A DNA stretch of 64,000 bases from Sciurus carolinensis (GCF_902686445.1 NC_062220.1:108548643-108612642); one strand, 5' to 3'. Shown: positions 11,908-25,078, counted from the stretch's first letter. A program made the numbers and translations. The notes: generated from the sequence alone by a model not told the origin.

Positions 11908-13684
11908 CTAGACAAGACAGGGCAAGGACAAGTCAGCAGAAACCACTCCAGGTCCACCCCACACTGCCTAACAAGAGCAACATCCATCTGTGGATATTTC
12001 CGAAATATGAATTCTACGGTGCACCATATAAAGAGGGCCAATATTTCTCACACATCCTCCTCTGGAAACTTTCTCAGAAGGAGCCATATGTTCATGCACA
12101 ACTGAAAGCAAAATATTCTCTTCAATACTCAGGATTTGATTAAATTAGCCCTTTAAAACATGTATTCAGTCACATTGAATGATATGATAAATGTGATGGT
12201 TTCTAGTCAGATCCTTGGTTTAATTGAAGTTGGTGTAAAATGAGTTCTTTAGGAGAAAATTACAAACAATTAGAGTTTTAAAAAAATATAAACAGACTTA
12301 GAAAGCAGTAATGCTAGTAGGGGAACTTCTGACAAATCAAGTTGCATTTGAAAGAGAGCCCAAAATATGAATGACACATTTCCTCAGCATTTGGTTCTCC
12401 CTTAATTTTTATATGTTAAAAGAGTAAGTTTAGGCATCAGTAAGAAACAACCAGGGAGAGAACCTTCAGGCAAAATTTTAAAAAATAAGCACAAAAATGA
12501 ATCTGTGGTTCAGGTTCTCTGGCCCCTAAACCCTGTGTTGACTGCTGCAGCAGGAATAATGAGATGAACAGAGCTACAACTCGCTTTAATAAAGTCGAGC
12601 TCTGTCAAATGTTAATATTAGGGATCATCTCTCATTTAGACCTGATGAAGAACACTATAGTCATCCTGCATATCTATCAAGTCATTTGGAGATAAAGTGA
12701 ATATACGTAATGTGTAAGGCCATTATTTTTAATTCCTGAGTTTCTAGGCCCTCTAAAATCAACGAAAGCTCTATGCATAGAGCTGGAGTTTGAAGGACAG
12801 GTACCCGCCACTCTAGAGCAGCTTTAAACCACAGTCATTGTGTGGATTAATGTAGAAATAGGTTTTAAGTTTCAAGATACTTGAAGGCAGATGGTCTATG
12901 CACCGTTTACTCCAGTCCTAGAAATTAGGGCTGTGTCCTGCTGCAGTTTGGTGTACTTTGTTCGAAAGTTGCTGCTCCCACAGAGTAGTCCCTGGATGCC
13001 TAACATGAATGGAGGCAGCAAGGTAGTCCAGAGTGCACACTCCAATGGCATGACTGTGCACCAGTGGCCAAGTGATCTTGGAATCACACTCGACATTGCC
13101 AGCATTTCACCTGGACAGCAGATCAACAACATGTCATTAACAAAACCAAGAGAAAATCCTTTCCAGGTATCAGTTTATATGAGATCTCAAACAACAAAAT
13201 AAACATAAGAACAAATGTTCAGAAGAAAATACATTTCACAAGAGCTCGAAAGGAAAGAACAGAAGGACGAGGAATTATTCAGAGAAGCACAAATGCACAA
13301 GGCAACATACTGAATGCAGCGAATGCCTTTCAACAGTGACCTATTATCTAGACTTATTCTAGGCTTTTGTTGCAAGATGCTTAACTGGAGGCCAAATAGA
13401 AGAAACACTGCTTATGGATTCATACAACCTGAGACTTTCTCTGCCCATGATTTGCTGATAAGCTGCCATCTCTGGGTCAGTTGTCTACTGCTCTGATCAT
13501 GCCACCTGTGAATCAGCACAGAGATGTCATTCCACAGAACAAACCCCACTCCACTGCAGCCGTGTCAGCAGCCCACAGGGCAAGACCCTATTGCCTGCTG
13601 TTCCTCTCTTACCTTGTCTTTTGCTACCATCACCAAACAGGTAGGAAAATTAAGTCCAACATATTTTTTTCTCTACTTATACTG
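11908..13684. other. Unique intron upstream of the acidic exon's acceptor
   Basis: Almost free of recognisable repeats, which is notable in this window. It includes an 18-bp perfect palindrome at 12767-12784 and a 103-codon plus-strand open frame at 12891-13202 with no recognised product. It could hold conserved regulatory sequence, but that is not visible from one genome. Confidence 0.45.
12767..12784. repeat. 18-bp perfect palindrome
   Basis: AGCTCTATGCATAGAGCT is identical to its own reverse complement and is centred on ATGCAT. The next base pair outward does not match. Confidence 0.9.
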
Positions 13685-13689
13685 CATAT

Positions 13690-13770
13690 CAACAGCATGA
13701 CACAGTGAAAAAGAGCACATAGCTTTTAGGTCACAGAGACCTGGATTCAAGTTTGAGCAGAGCAGTTTCC
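13690..13770 (+). mobile_element. MIR fragment
   Basis: GTGAAAAAGAGCACATAGCT followed by a CACAGAGACCTGGATTCAAG block matches the MIR 5' half. Confidence 0.55.
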
Positions 13771-13774
13771 TGAA

Positions 13775-15480
13775 GGAGCCCTGGAAGGCGGGGCAACAAT
13801 GCCACCCACAGGGCTGCAGCTTGGACTGTACTTCACAGGCAGGTCTCCATTGCCAGATGGCTGCCAGAATGAGACAGGCCCCGTGAGTGAACCTGGGGAC
13901 ACAGGTTTCTGACTCAAGAGTTTGAGCTTGTTGGCAACTCAGTTTACGAGGGGACAGACAGGTGGACCCACAAAGAGTGGCTGTGCCACCTGGAATGCCC
14001 ACTATGCTTCCCCAAAAGGGCAGGTTGGTCTCAGGAGGAGTTTGCATATGGCGGTCGACACAGCGCTCAGTCCAGTTCCTCCCTCTGCTACCTCTCCAGG
14101 AGCTAGCACTCAGGTGTGGCACCATCTTCCCAGGTGGTTCCCAGTGGAGGTATTTTGACTGCCTGGGGTAAGGAGGTTTTCTGGTTCATTTACCTCCGGG
14201 AGGCTCAGAGTGCCTGAGTGGTGGAGTGGGGACACTAACCCCTCTCCACGCCTTTTCTATCTACTTTTGAGATCGGGAAGTTTGTTTGGGCTTGTTTCAG
14301 ATCCCTCAGAAATTTTGAGGCCAAAAAATTTTAAGAAAATTGAGTGTCAGCAGTTGAAATTAAGTCAACTGCCAACCCTTAAATCAACAGTGGGAGAAGC
14401 CCTATATTCAGGGCACATGTGTTAAGCCTCTTGAAAAGTGTATAACGTAGAGTGCCATGGCCAGAGCTCCCCTCTTGCCCAGGCAAGTCCTCCATCTCTC
14501 GTGGTAATCTTCCCGCAGGCCCTTGTGGCTTGGTCATGGCCACAGCACACCATCTCTGCGCATGCCAGGGGATGGGCTGGGCGATGCAGGTAAGGAAACC
14601 CTCAGGGGGGTTGCCTGAGTCTCACCCACGAAGTCATATAGGAATTGAAAGGGCAACTTTGCTCAGAGTTGTGAATTGCTCAAAGGAGCGGGAAGGGAGT
14701 ACAAGGCCTGGACAGGGAAGACTGCAGAAAGTGACGCCCGAACTGCACTCCGCCTGAAGGGCGGCCAGCGCTGAAGACAGCTGCACCTGCAAAGCTTTGT
14801 GGCTTGTTGGGGGTGGGAGGTTGGGGGCAGGGCGAGTCACAGGACAGCAGCTTTCTGGACAGGCTTCTGGGGATCTGTCAAAGAAGCATGGATTCACAGA
14901 TGGGAGCAAATGCTCGGAGGAGGCCCTGGCTTGGTTGGCGTCAGTTTCCAGGCTACTTCAGATCACTCTCCACAGTGACTCTGTCAGAAGAAACACAAGT
15001 GCTACTTCCCTCATCCTGCCCCTGTCCCAATTCCCTTTTCTCCTTTTGGCTTGTTCCAGTGATTAACCCCAGGAACCATGACATATTTTGAAAATTTCTG
15101 GATCAGATAATAGGGCGGAAAATTCCCCCCCACCATCAATTCTACACAGGAAAATCCAAATGTGGAAGGAGAACTTGGAGTTGCATTGCTGTGAGGAGGG
15201 TGGGGGTCCCCCTAGAAGGTCCTGTGCCCTCCACGCTCCACGTGTTCTGTTTTCTGCCCTTACCACAGCTCCCAGGTGGGACCCCAGCCTGAAACCAGGG
15301 GCAGTCGGCGGAGGAGCACTAAATTAAAAGTCTAAGTACCACCATCCTAGCCAAAGTCTACTCAGAGCTTTACATCCCTTTCCCCTTTTTCTAAAATGAA
15401 CAGTTGGTCCTGATAAGCTCTAAGATTCCTTCCTGATCTGGAACATCCTTTGTAATTTCAAATCAAGATATGGGATGTTT
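13775..15480. other. Moderately GC-rich unique intron
   Basis: Several overlapping frames of 70-150 codons occur on both strands, a consequence of base composition. No splice-bounded or family-like coding sequence was found. Confidence 0.5.
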
Positions 15481-15482
15481 TG

Positions 15483-15720
15483 GGGCTGGGCATGGTGGCT
15501 CACACCTGTAATCCCAGCAACTCAGGAGGCTGAGATGGGAGATCACAAGTTCAAAGCCAGCCTTAGCAACTTAGCAAGGATCTAAGCAACTTACTGAGAG
15601 CTGTCTCAAAATAAAAAATAAACAGGCTAGAAATGTGGCTCAGTGGTAGAGCACCCCTGGGTTCAATCCCCTGGTACCAAAATCAACCAAACAAATAAAA
15701 ATCCCTCCTCCCCCAAAAAA
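15483..15720 (+). mobile_element. B1-dID composite SINE
   Basis: The B1-like half (GGGCATGGTGGCTCACACCT, GTAATCCCAGCA, GGAGGCTGAG, TCAAAGCCAGCC) is joined to an ID half (GTGGCTCAGTGGTAGAGCAC, GGGTTCAATCCC) and an A-rich tail. This dimer is typical of squirrels and related rodents. Confidence 0.93.
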
Positions 15721-15724
15721 CAAA

Positions 15725-16258
15725 ACAAAGATAAGGGATGTCTTTTACAATTGACTGTCGATGACTTAGAAATCTTAAAAGGCATATGACACTACCTTTA
15801 TCCTTTCTGCTATTTTCTGTCTGCACTGTCATTATTTTTAAATTAATGTGCTGGCAAGTTTGCTCTTCTCTTAAAGTGTGAACAACCTTTTTTGAACTCA
15901 AAAGTTATTGCAGGATTTTTGCAAATGTAAAAACATGCGCCTACTTTGTCTTTAGCAGAAGCCCAAAGTAAATTCATGATTAAATTGTCTTCCGAATGAG
16001 TAGACACAGAGCACATGTAAGAAAATATTAACTCTTCCACTGTCCACCTACATTATATAATCCCATAGTTCAAATGTGCCTGTATGTAAATGAGAGCTCT
16101 GGAAAATTCCCTAACTCAAGTACAAAGAAGAACATGCTCTGGGCTCTTGGTACCTCAAGTTGAACACAATCATTCTCAGTTCACTACTAGTTCATTTAAA
16201 TTTTTCTTTTACAAAGTAACCAAAGAAAATTTCAAACATTCAATATAAATATTTTCCA
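15725..16258. other. Unique intronic sequence
   Basis: AT-rich, with nothing recognised. Confidence 0.5.
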
Positions 16259-16261
16259 AGG

Positions 16262-16612
16262 ACAGACAGTCCCTGACTTATGATGGTTTGTCTTATGTTT
16301 TTTCAATATACTGCAGAGCAAAAGTGCTAAACACTCAGTAGAAATCATACTTTGAGGTTTGATTGTTGCTGGGGCTGGCGTACATGGCCTGATGCTCTCT
16401 CAAGATGCTGGACAGCAACAGGAATCGCAGTTTCCTGTCAGTCACAAGATTAGGAGGGGAAACTACCAATTTTCTACAGTGTACTATGTTGCTAGGCTAG
16501 GCTGCAGGTAGGATAGGTGTATGAAATGCATTTTTGACTTATGATATTTTCAACTTACCATGTGCTTCCACGCATTTATTGGGATGTAACTCTACTGTGA
16601 GTCCAGATGCAT
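16262..16612 (+). mobile_element. Tigger-class DNA transposon (MITE-like)
   Basis: Starts ACAGTCCCTGACTTATGATG and ends in a CAACTTACCATG to GGGATGTAACTCTACTGTGAG block, with the internal GGTTAGG-like GTAGGATAGGTGTATGAAAT motif. This is the familiar order of a non-autonomous Tigger (pogo/Tc1-mariner) fossil. Orientation is arbitrary. Confidence 0.75.
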
Positions 16613-16614
16613 CA

Positions 16615-17405
16615 GTACTTTTTTATGGTTTCATTTTTATTGGTGTTTTATTGAATGCAAATTAAAGGTCTTGATGTTGCATTTTTGCTGGTCCTTGAGA
16701 AAGGAGATTTCTCAAGAGTCAGTTTCACCAAGTTTATGGTGTATGGAACATGTCTCAAGGGAGACAAAATACCTCCCCATCCAACTGGTGCTTAGGGGTT
16801 TCACACCATTTGCAGCAACAAGTAAACCTTGTCCTTCATCTTGGCCTTCGTTGACTTAATTCTCTATATTACAGGCATTAGGAGCAAAGGAAGAAACAAG
16901 ATAAAATGCTCCTGAGTTAGTGACATAAATTGACACCATGCATTTCAATACTTGTTTCATGTAACCCCCCCGCAAGTAATTTTGAACAACCATGTTACTC
17001 ACTTACATTTTTAATCAAAATATAAAATTTCTATTATGGGTTCAATTGGTTGCAACAGATGTACAACACTGTACATTAAAAATATAATCCAGGGAGCCAA
17101 ATATCATACTCCATGAAAAAATGCACGAACAAGTTCTTCCTTTGACAGGCAGGATTTTCAGCCATGTCATTCCTTTCTTGAACTTATTTCCATTCTACCA
17201 CTCAACAGAATCTCATCTTAATTGAATGTACTTTATGCTTGAGAGATTTTTTTATTGATAAAATCTCTTCATATAAAATATGTATGTAGATTAAAATTTA
17301 ATTTTTAATCTCCTCTCACCATAAGGCAATAGTGTTAAATTCTTTTTTATATATTAAGTTATCATTGTGATAATTAATAGTCAACAAAAACTGCATAAAT
17401 ATTCT
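16615..17405. other. Unique intronic sequence
   Basis: AT-rich. About 16,970-17,130 may be an L1 tail, but it is not distinctive enough to call. Confidence 0.4.
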
Positions 17406-17409
17406 GTTC

Positions 17410-17506
17410 TCTTTTTTTTTTTTTTAATGCAGGGTTGGGAAACCCAGGGCTTTGCCTATGCTAGACAAGCATTCTACCACTGAGCTATATCCCGTTGCAT
17501 AATATA
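17410..17506 (-). mobile_element. ID SINE
   Basis: A T-run (the A-tail of the minus copy) is followed by the reverse complement of the ID body (GAAACCCAGGGCTTTGCCTA, TCTACCACTGAGCTATATCC). Confidence 0.85.
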
Positions 17507-17509
17507 CTA

Positions 17510-19865
17510 GAAATTTTGACATTTGTTAAACAAAAAGGAAAAATGTCATTGAAAATGCATCTTATAATGAGTTAAATGAAGCTTTTAAAAAATTAATTCC
17601 TTAAAAATGACTGGAGTCCTTTTCTGCCAGAAGCAGTCAGGGTTTGGCATAAATTCAACTTATATTTCTCATTCTCATAAGATATAAGCACCAGAAAGCC
17701 TTATTTACCTAAGTAAGCAGAGGTACATTAAGGGACCTTTGTTATAGCTACATCATCATGCTCAACTTTTAAAATTCTTCACATGTTCTATGTCAAAAAT
17801 CACTTAATTGATCTGTCACAAAAATTATGCTTAATGATCTATAATCTGACAACTCGGGTCCTTTGCCAAATAATTTGGATGGAAATAAAAATTGGAAAAC
17901 TACCTGGTGTTCAAAAGGATTTGTCACCAAGCCACTACAGTTATCTGTTCAGCCTTGTGCAAATATGTTCATCTGCCTTTCTGTTTGGAAGTAGGAATAA
18001 GATTTGCCCACCTGAGGGACCTGTACCCAGTAAGCTGCCCAATGGATGAGGGGTATGCATGTCCTTGAGAGGGAGGAGAGGCATATTTATAAATCTTGGC
18101 ATGGAGATAGAGAAGGGATGAGGCTGCTAAGTTCTCAGGTATATTAGTTCTGGGATAAATGCATGTGCAGGCAGAACTTCTGAAAATGGACTCCCTTGGA
18201 AAGTCCTGGTTTTCTCTCAAGGGAATACACACTCTGGTTTAAACTAAAAGATGAACACAATATATTTGTATCAACTTAAGAGTTAAAGTGACAGGGTTCA
18301 TGGAGAATGCTGCAGGAATATTGAAATGGGAGCATTCATTCTAATTAGAGGAGAAAGGAAGTTGACTATTGAACCAGGTGCTGAAACAACCATGATTTTG
18401 GCAGGTGGAGAAGGACAGTCAGGTTAAAGATGGTCCAAGGCATACATATGCGAGGCTGTATAGGAAATGCTGGATTCTGGTGAGTGGCTGGGATCCTGTG
18501 TCTCATGTCATGTATATGACTGTGTGTACACAAACATGTGCGAATGTTTAGGAGGTAGGGTGGAGAGAGGGGGTTTAGGGATTAGCCTTTGAGAGACCCA
18601 TTGCCACCGGCACTATATGGATTCTGCCTTGACTGTTGACCCCAAAATTTGCTATCCTTTTTTCTTCAATCGATCCCTCAGGCATAGGTTCCTCAAAGTG
18701 AAGTTGACTTATTACTGTTCAAAATTACAGCCTCTTTAGGGTATTTAGCATTTTACATAAATGTACCTATCAAAGAAAAAACCCAGATCTGAGCTCCTCA
18801 AAGATGCTGCACAGTGAAAGCAACAGTCCAACTGGCTCATTGCTATATTTATATTTGTATCTTTTCAAGAAGTCAAGATGAGGAAGACTTGGAAAGCATT
18901 TATGGATCTAAAAATACACCTGGATTCTCTGAGGAGTCAAGTAATATAGTCTTGGTATCAACCTATCCAATTTCTCCACAGCCTCGAATATAACTCTAGT
19001 CTTAGAAGCCTGAAGTGCCCATTAGAATCTCTGGATGGAGAGAATTGCAACTTATCCCACTTTAAGACAAAGCTATGTTCCCAATGCTGTTCTTTTATAA
19101 ACACAGAGAAAAAAGTTACAGCTGTTATCTGTCCAGCACTATCTCTCCTTCTTTGTATTCAATGAATTCTATACTCTTGTAGGTAAACTACTTTTCATTA
19201 TCTGCAAGAGTCCCTATACTCTTAACTGTACCCAAGTAGGCAAAAGATGAAGCAAGGCTGGGCCAATCTGAAAACCCACAGGCAGTGGTCCAGCCATTGG
19301 CCTGTGTCCGAAACTGGTCCAATCAAAGCCTTTTCAGGACTTCTCTCTCAGAGCTTTTGAGGAAGCTGGTCTCACTGTGCTGGGATAAATGGATTGGAGT
19401 GCTGTTCTGGAAAAACAGCAGTCATTCAAACTGGCACATGGAGGTTGTCCACTGGCAGGAGACGAGCACAGCCCTCAGGCTGTTCAGTTCACGGAGCCAA
19501 CCATGCTCATAGTAAAGATTTGTCACTTGGAATTCCCAGGTGTGGGAATGCAAAAGCCCCACAATCCCCCATTTTGATTATCTAGTTCAAGATATATTTC
19601 TATTCCTTGGAACTAAAGCATATTATCTAATAAATGTCTCAATTTCCCTTATTTTGCATGTATATGTATATATATATTATGTATACTATATTACAGCATT
19701 GCTCTCAGAGGAACATTTATTTTAAAACTACCACACTTTGACAGGTGAATGACATATGTCTTTCTCTTTTCTAAATTTGTTTATTTTAGGCTACATTCAA
19801 GGGTTCCCCACAAGGGTTTACTCTTGCAGCCCTGTCCTATCTGAATATTGGTTTCACTTAATCCT
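17510..19865. other. Unique intronic sequence
   Basis: About 2.3 kb with no recognised gene or repeat. A short (TA)n tract lies near 19,660-19,685. Confidence 0.5.
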
Positions 19866-19867
19866 CA

Positions 19868-20262
19868 TTCTTTTTTTTTTAACTTGTTGCTTTTAGATAT
19901 ATGTATTCTGGCATATTATACATACATGGAGTACAACTTATTCTAATTAGGATCCCATTCTTGTGGTTGTACATTATGTGGAGTTTCACTGATGGTGTAT
20001 TCATATATGAACGTAGGAAAGTTATGTCAGATTCATCCCACTGTCTTTTCTATTCCCATCTCCCCTCCCTTCCCTTCATCCCCCTTTGTCTCATCCAATC
20101 CCTTGTTGTGCGTTAGCATCCACACATCAGAGAGAACATTCAGCCTTTTGGTTTTGGGGGACTGGCTTATTTCAGTTAGCATGAGTTCCATCCATTTACC
20201 AGCAAATACCATAATTTCATTCTTCTTTTGGCTGAGTAATATTTCATCCTGTCTGGGTATCT
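19868..20262 (-). mobile_element. L1 3' end (sciurid type)
   Basis: A T-rich start is followed by the reverse complement of the same L1 terminus seen at 10895-11440: pyrimidine-rich CCCATCTCCCCTCCCTTCCC, then CAGAGAGAACATTCAGCC, then ACTGGCTTATTTCAGTTAGC and GCTGAGTAATATTTCATC. 5'-truncated. Same sense as COBL. Confidence 0.85.
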
Positions 20263-20367
20263 AAACGCAAGTATGACTCAAATGAAAATTCTTCCATGCG
20301 ACTACATTCTCACCTCTTCTGTTTTCTAGCATCCTGCCTCATAGAAGAGAAGTTGAGTGCTAGCAGA

Positions 20368-20535
20368 ATTTCTTTCTTTTTTTATTGGTTCTTTTTAGTT
20401 ATACATGACAACAGAATACTATGACATAATCATAAAAGCATGGAGTATAATTTGTTCTACTTCAGTCCCCAGTAATTCCCCTTCCTCTCCCTTCTTTCTA
20501 CCCTTTGTTCCCTACCCTCTACTCCACTGTTATTG
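20368..20535 (-). mobile_element. Short L1 3' end (sciurid type)
   Basis: A second, shorter copy: a T-rich start, AGTTATACATGACAACAGAA, GCATGGAGTATAATTTGTTC and a pyrimidine-rich segment, ending within the 3' UTR. It lies about 105 bp from the previous copy and in the same orientation. Confidence 0.8.
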
Positions 20536-20539
20536 CAGA

Positions 20540-23500
20540 ATGCATTTCTATAATTTGTTTCTGGAAGCTGGTAAGATTTTCCTTTTAGTCTACAGATATC
20601 AAAGCTTTTATCAAAATGTGTCTAAATGTGTTTTTACAAATGAATATTTAATTTCTAAAAATGTTTGATGCTTGTTTATTATTTATTTATCTATCGATAA
20701 TAGTGTGCTCTTGTTTTATGTTTGTGAAAATCTATTAAAATTTGTTGAGACTATGACGAAATATATTTATTTTAAAGTGCCATCCTATTTCCCAAATTCT
20801 AAGAGACTCTACTTCGTTATCAGTTCCTGGAACTGATAAGACCTCTAATCAGTTTGTTATCTATTTTATGCATTTGTGAAGTGGTTTAATGATTCCTGGC
20901 TATGTTCCATGTGTTTAAGTGAGGTTGTCAGTAATAGGAGAGAGTTTTCTTTGGCACACATGGACATCACTGCTTCCTTACTTTGGGACAGAAAACCTAA
21001 AGATAGTGACCCTGGATGCGGCATATGGACCAGGACTGGGCTCAGTGGAATTCCATGGGGGCAGAGACAAAAATTTGCTCCCTGGGGCAAAGACTACATT
21101 TGTATAGGGTCAAAATCAGCAATGCTGACTTTGGTGAATGTTGCTGAGACTTAGTCACCTGAAATTGAAGGGTCAGTTTGTTTTCCTGTGCCTTTTTAAG
21201 CAAACTAGTAAACAGGATCACTCTTCTATGCTGATGTTGTAACTTTAAGAGTAATCTAAAATATTAGAATATTGGCTAATTACTATCAGATAGTTTAGAT
21301 CAACACTGACATTTGAAAACCACATCATGATGGTTGGGTTTTGACATTCTGCAGTATTCACATGGATACCATTTACTTACTTCCCTATTTAATCTGCATG
21401 CGGCAAGGATATCATTATTACTATTTTGCAAATTATAAAAGAAGCCCAGGCCAACAAATTATTTCACCTATCCCGGAGGGTATGTATGGCAGGAAAAACT
21501 CTGCTAGGCTCATAAAAGGGGCAAGTCTATTCAAAATCACACAAATCACTTGTCAGGCAAGAGTGAAATTAAGGTTCTTTTACCAAGAAAATGTTAACAG
21601 AATCTTACTGAGAATACCTTGCACTTAAATTTTGCTAAGCCAAAAGATTTTCTTCAACAGTCTAGGAAAGAAATCATGTTTCCATTTGTCCAGGGATTTC
21701 TATATATTCAAAACTCTTTTAAGAGTGCGGGGCAGGGGGATAGGGGGCTTCACTCTCTTTTTATGCACTTCTAGAGCCTTACCTTTGAAGAGAGCAGAGA
21801 ACTTTGGGGAGTCGCCGGCAGTCCCTTCTGGCAAAGCTGGTGCCTACATTTTCATTGTCAAAATAGAAGTCCTGACTCCAGGATGTCTCGTATATCAAAG
21901 CACATGAATTTTATTTAATCAACACCTCAGAAAATTTGACATTCCACGACTTGCCAAGTTGCCATGGGACTCAAATCTTGAACTGACTGTGGATCAGGTC
22001 TGGCCACAAGGCATGGGTGAGTCATCTGCCATGAGATAGATGCAATCCAGGACTAATACTGTACATTTCTTCACCAGCTTCCTCAAAGTTCTACCCTTTT
22101 TTCATTAGAATTCTAGAGAATCAAGTTTGTGTCCTACTTTTGCTTAGCTTTCTATAATGCACTCTTTAGTCATTACTCTTGATCTCAATTCGATATAAAA
22201 ATGACCAAATAAGAACATTTTTGCACTTTATACAAAACTGTTTTGGGAGATATTATCTATTATGGGCTCAATGTCTTTTACAACAGTATCTTTTTAATTT
22301 GTCCCCAAATTTAGATCTTCCTTACCCCACATTCTCCCCATTTTAATTAAATAAATGAGGGCTTCTTGACCCAGATCATCCCTGACCCCTTTTTTGCCTT
22401 GGTTCCCAGGAAGCTTATGAGTAAATCAGGTTTTTATTACTACTCTTGTACAGATTCCTTCTGTCTCCCTTTCTATCACATATATTTCTGAGTTGCCCTA
22501 GTGTTTATTTTGAAATGTTTTAGGAAAATATGGGTTTTAGCAAGAGCATTAACTGATATATTTTTATTTCCAGTAATATAATAGAAACATCTTTTTTCTA
22601 CATTCTTCTAGATTGATTCAAAAGTGAATAATGCTGATGAGACTCACGAAAAGCTGCCTCAAATCACCTTTGAAATTCACTGTGGCTTAAATTAGAAACA
22701 AAATATATCTTCTTGATTTATAAGAGAGAAAGGTGCTAGACCATTCTCTCCTGACCTGCAGCAGCCTCACACACTACCAAGCCTATGTATCTGCCCTCCC
22801 CAGTTCTGCACTGCCCTCAGGGACCACAGCCCTGGCACTGTAAATAGCAGGAGTGTTCGAGGTGTGGGCCATCTCACCCAATAAGGAAGGTCTCTCACAT
22901 AGGCCCACTATGTGACTTAAAGTCTTGATGAAATCATGAACATTCCTAGTGTCCACTCAAAGGAATAAGCATTCTTGGACAAAGAATCTAGATAGCTGTC
23001 CTGATGGAGAAGATACGAAATTACCTGCCACCTTCTAGGTCTCAGAAAAGGCATCGAGTGACCTGTACTGCCACTCTAAACTTCAGACATCCCAGGTTCA
23101 CAGAGACCCGTGGCACCCCACCTCCCAGGGGTCCTCTCTGGGAGCCCCCATCTACCCTAACATCACTCACCCTCTCATCCTCACACCTCTGCCTCTTTTT
23201 CAATTGTATCCAAAAGTGGAGGTCAGTGGTGATGGACAAAATTGTCACTGCTCTTCTGCAACAAAATATCTTATTATGTGTCCTAAAGACAAAATCATAA
23301 CATGGAATCTTTTTCCTTTTCTTTTAACGTAGATCACAACAATGTCTTTCTTGGCTAGCTCTGTCCTTTTATTTCCATATTGATGGCCTAAGTTTTACCA
23401 TCTGTAAAACCTACTAGACACAAGGACATGTCCAACTGATAGTGTAAATATATACACCATCTACCCATGGCTACCATCTTGCATTCAGGCCATCTTCATG

Positions 23501-24480
23501 CTCCTTGAGACTGAAGAGATTCTTGCACTGTGCCACACAGGTGGCTGGCTACATGAGACACTGAAAAGTGTCACCTGAACTGAGGGTATTAGTATTTTGC
23601 CTCTTCTGACTAAATGCCCTAGAGATGTGTGTCTTTCTGATGCTTTTTCTTCATGGCCTCACCCTGTGATGGTGGCTACTTATTTCTACCCCTCTGGAAG
23701 GGTCCCTTGAGGGTTCTTTCACCTCTGCTATATAGGTAGTTCCAAGCCGGGTCTGCCCACCAACAGAGGGCCCTGAGTGAGGGAGAACAGCTCTACTGCC
23801 TTAGAGCTAGCAGCATATCAGCTGTCCCTTGCCCTTTTTTTCTTACACTTTCCTAATTTGCTGTCCAACACAATATGCTAGAAATGTAAGGAAGCAAAGC
23901 TTACTTTGAACTTAAAATATATTTCCCCTCCCCATTCTTCCTGTTTCAACTGTGGGAGAAGGTTGCCAACTATAAACCTGTCCTCCCCTCTGTGGAGCAG
24001 CCAGGGGAACTCCAGGGGACAGAAAAAGAATCAGAAGGGAGAGAGAGAGAGATGTGTAGAAGTCCAGGGAGAAGTAAGTGCATCGTGATGTCGGGTTGGC
24101 TGTTCCCTGCATTCGCCCTTCTCTTTCATCTTCTTCCAAGGGCAGCTCAAGTCTCACTCACTCCTCCATGAAGCCGGCCTTCCCTGCAGCCCCAGCTCAC
24201 ATTCCCCTGAACTAACGATGCCCACGCCTCTCGTCTGTTCCCTTAATATAGTGTCTGTCTAGCTCAGACTAGGTCCCTCATGGACTCTTAACAGCCTGAT
24301 CCATAAAACTGGGTTCCTCTCCCTAAGGTCTCAAAGCAGATTCAACATGATGGATGATACAGAGGATGAGCTAGCATGGCATGCTAGCTGAGGGGTGAGG
24401 CTCAAACACCATAGTTCTTATGATCCCTCTTAGGCACTGGGTCTTGCCACCTGGCTGGCCATAAACATTCTAAGTTCTCT
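20540..24480. other. Unique intronic sequence
   Basis: About 3.9 kb with no recognised gene or intact repeat. Short open frames occur on both strands but none resembles a known family or has paired splice sites with coding-like content. Confidence 0.5.
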
Positions 24481-24484
24481 TAGA

Positions 24485-24660
24485 AGATGGTTCTTGCACT
24501 TGGCCTGCATCAGAATCCCCTGGAGGACTTGTTAAAATAGAGAGTGCCCAACTGCCCCTGTACCCCCATGAGTTTCTCCCTCCCTCCATGAGAACTGTAT
24601 TTCTCTTCTTTCCCCGGGTGATCCTAATGCTGTGGGTCTGGATTTTTGGGAAGGGCTTCC
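24485..24660 (+). mobile_element. MER5-like hAT-Charlie fossil
   Basis: TGCATCAGAATCCCCTGGAG, GACTTGTTAAAATAGAGA, the GAGTTTCTCC segment and GGTGATCCTAATGCTG occur in the order of the common MER5 non-autonomous hAT element. Confidence 0.7.
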
Positions 24661-24865
24661 TTCCACCTCACCCAGGCTAACTGGCCACTCGATCTTCTCC
24701 CCTAGCTGAGCTGCAGCTACAAAAAGTCTATATTTAAGTTTTGCATCACCATGTGGTTTTCTTCCCTCATCTTACTAAAACCTATTCCATGCCATATTTC
24801 AAAGACAGTTATTTCCCAACCAGTTTTTAAAATTCACCCTTGTTTTCTATTCTCAAAAAGCAAGA

Positions 24866-25078
24866 GTGCTGCCAGGCATGGTAGGTAATCCCAGCAGCTT
24901 GGGAGGCTGAGGCAGGAGGATTACAAGTTCAAAGCCAGCCTCAGCAAAAGCAAGGTGCTAAGCAACTCACTTAGACCCTGTCTCTAAATAAAATACAAAA
25001 TAGAGCTTTGGATGTGGATCAGCGGTCGAGTGCCACTGAGTTCAATTCCTGGTACCCCTCCCCATCCCCTGAAAAAAG
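24866..25078 (+). mobile_element. B1-dID composite SINE
   Basis: The B1 half (GCCAGGCATGGTAGGTAATC, GGAGGCTGAGGCAGGAGGAT) is followed by an ID half (GGATGTGGATCAGCGGTCGA, GAGTTCAATTCCTGGTACC). The B1 half lacks a few bases after GGTA. Confidence 0.9.

Noticed and set aside
13673..14125. 150-codon minus-strand open frame
   Set aside because: Overlaps a MIR fragment, has overlapping frames on the other strand, lacks splice-bounded structure and resembles no family I know.
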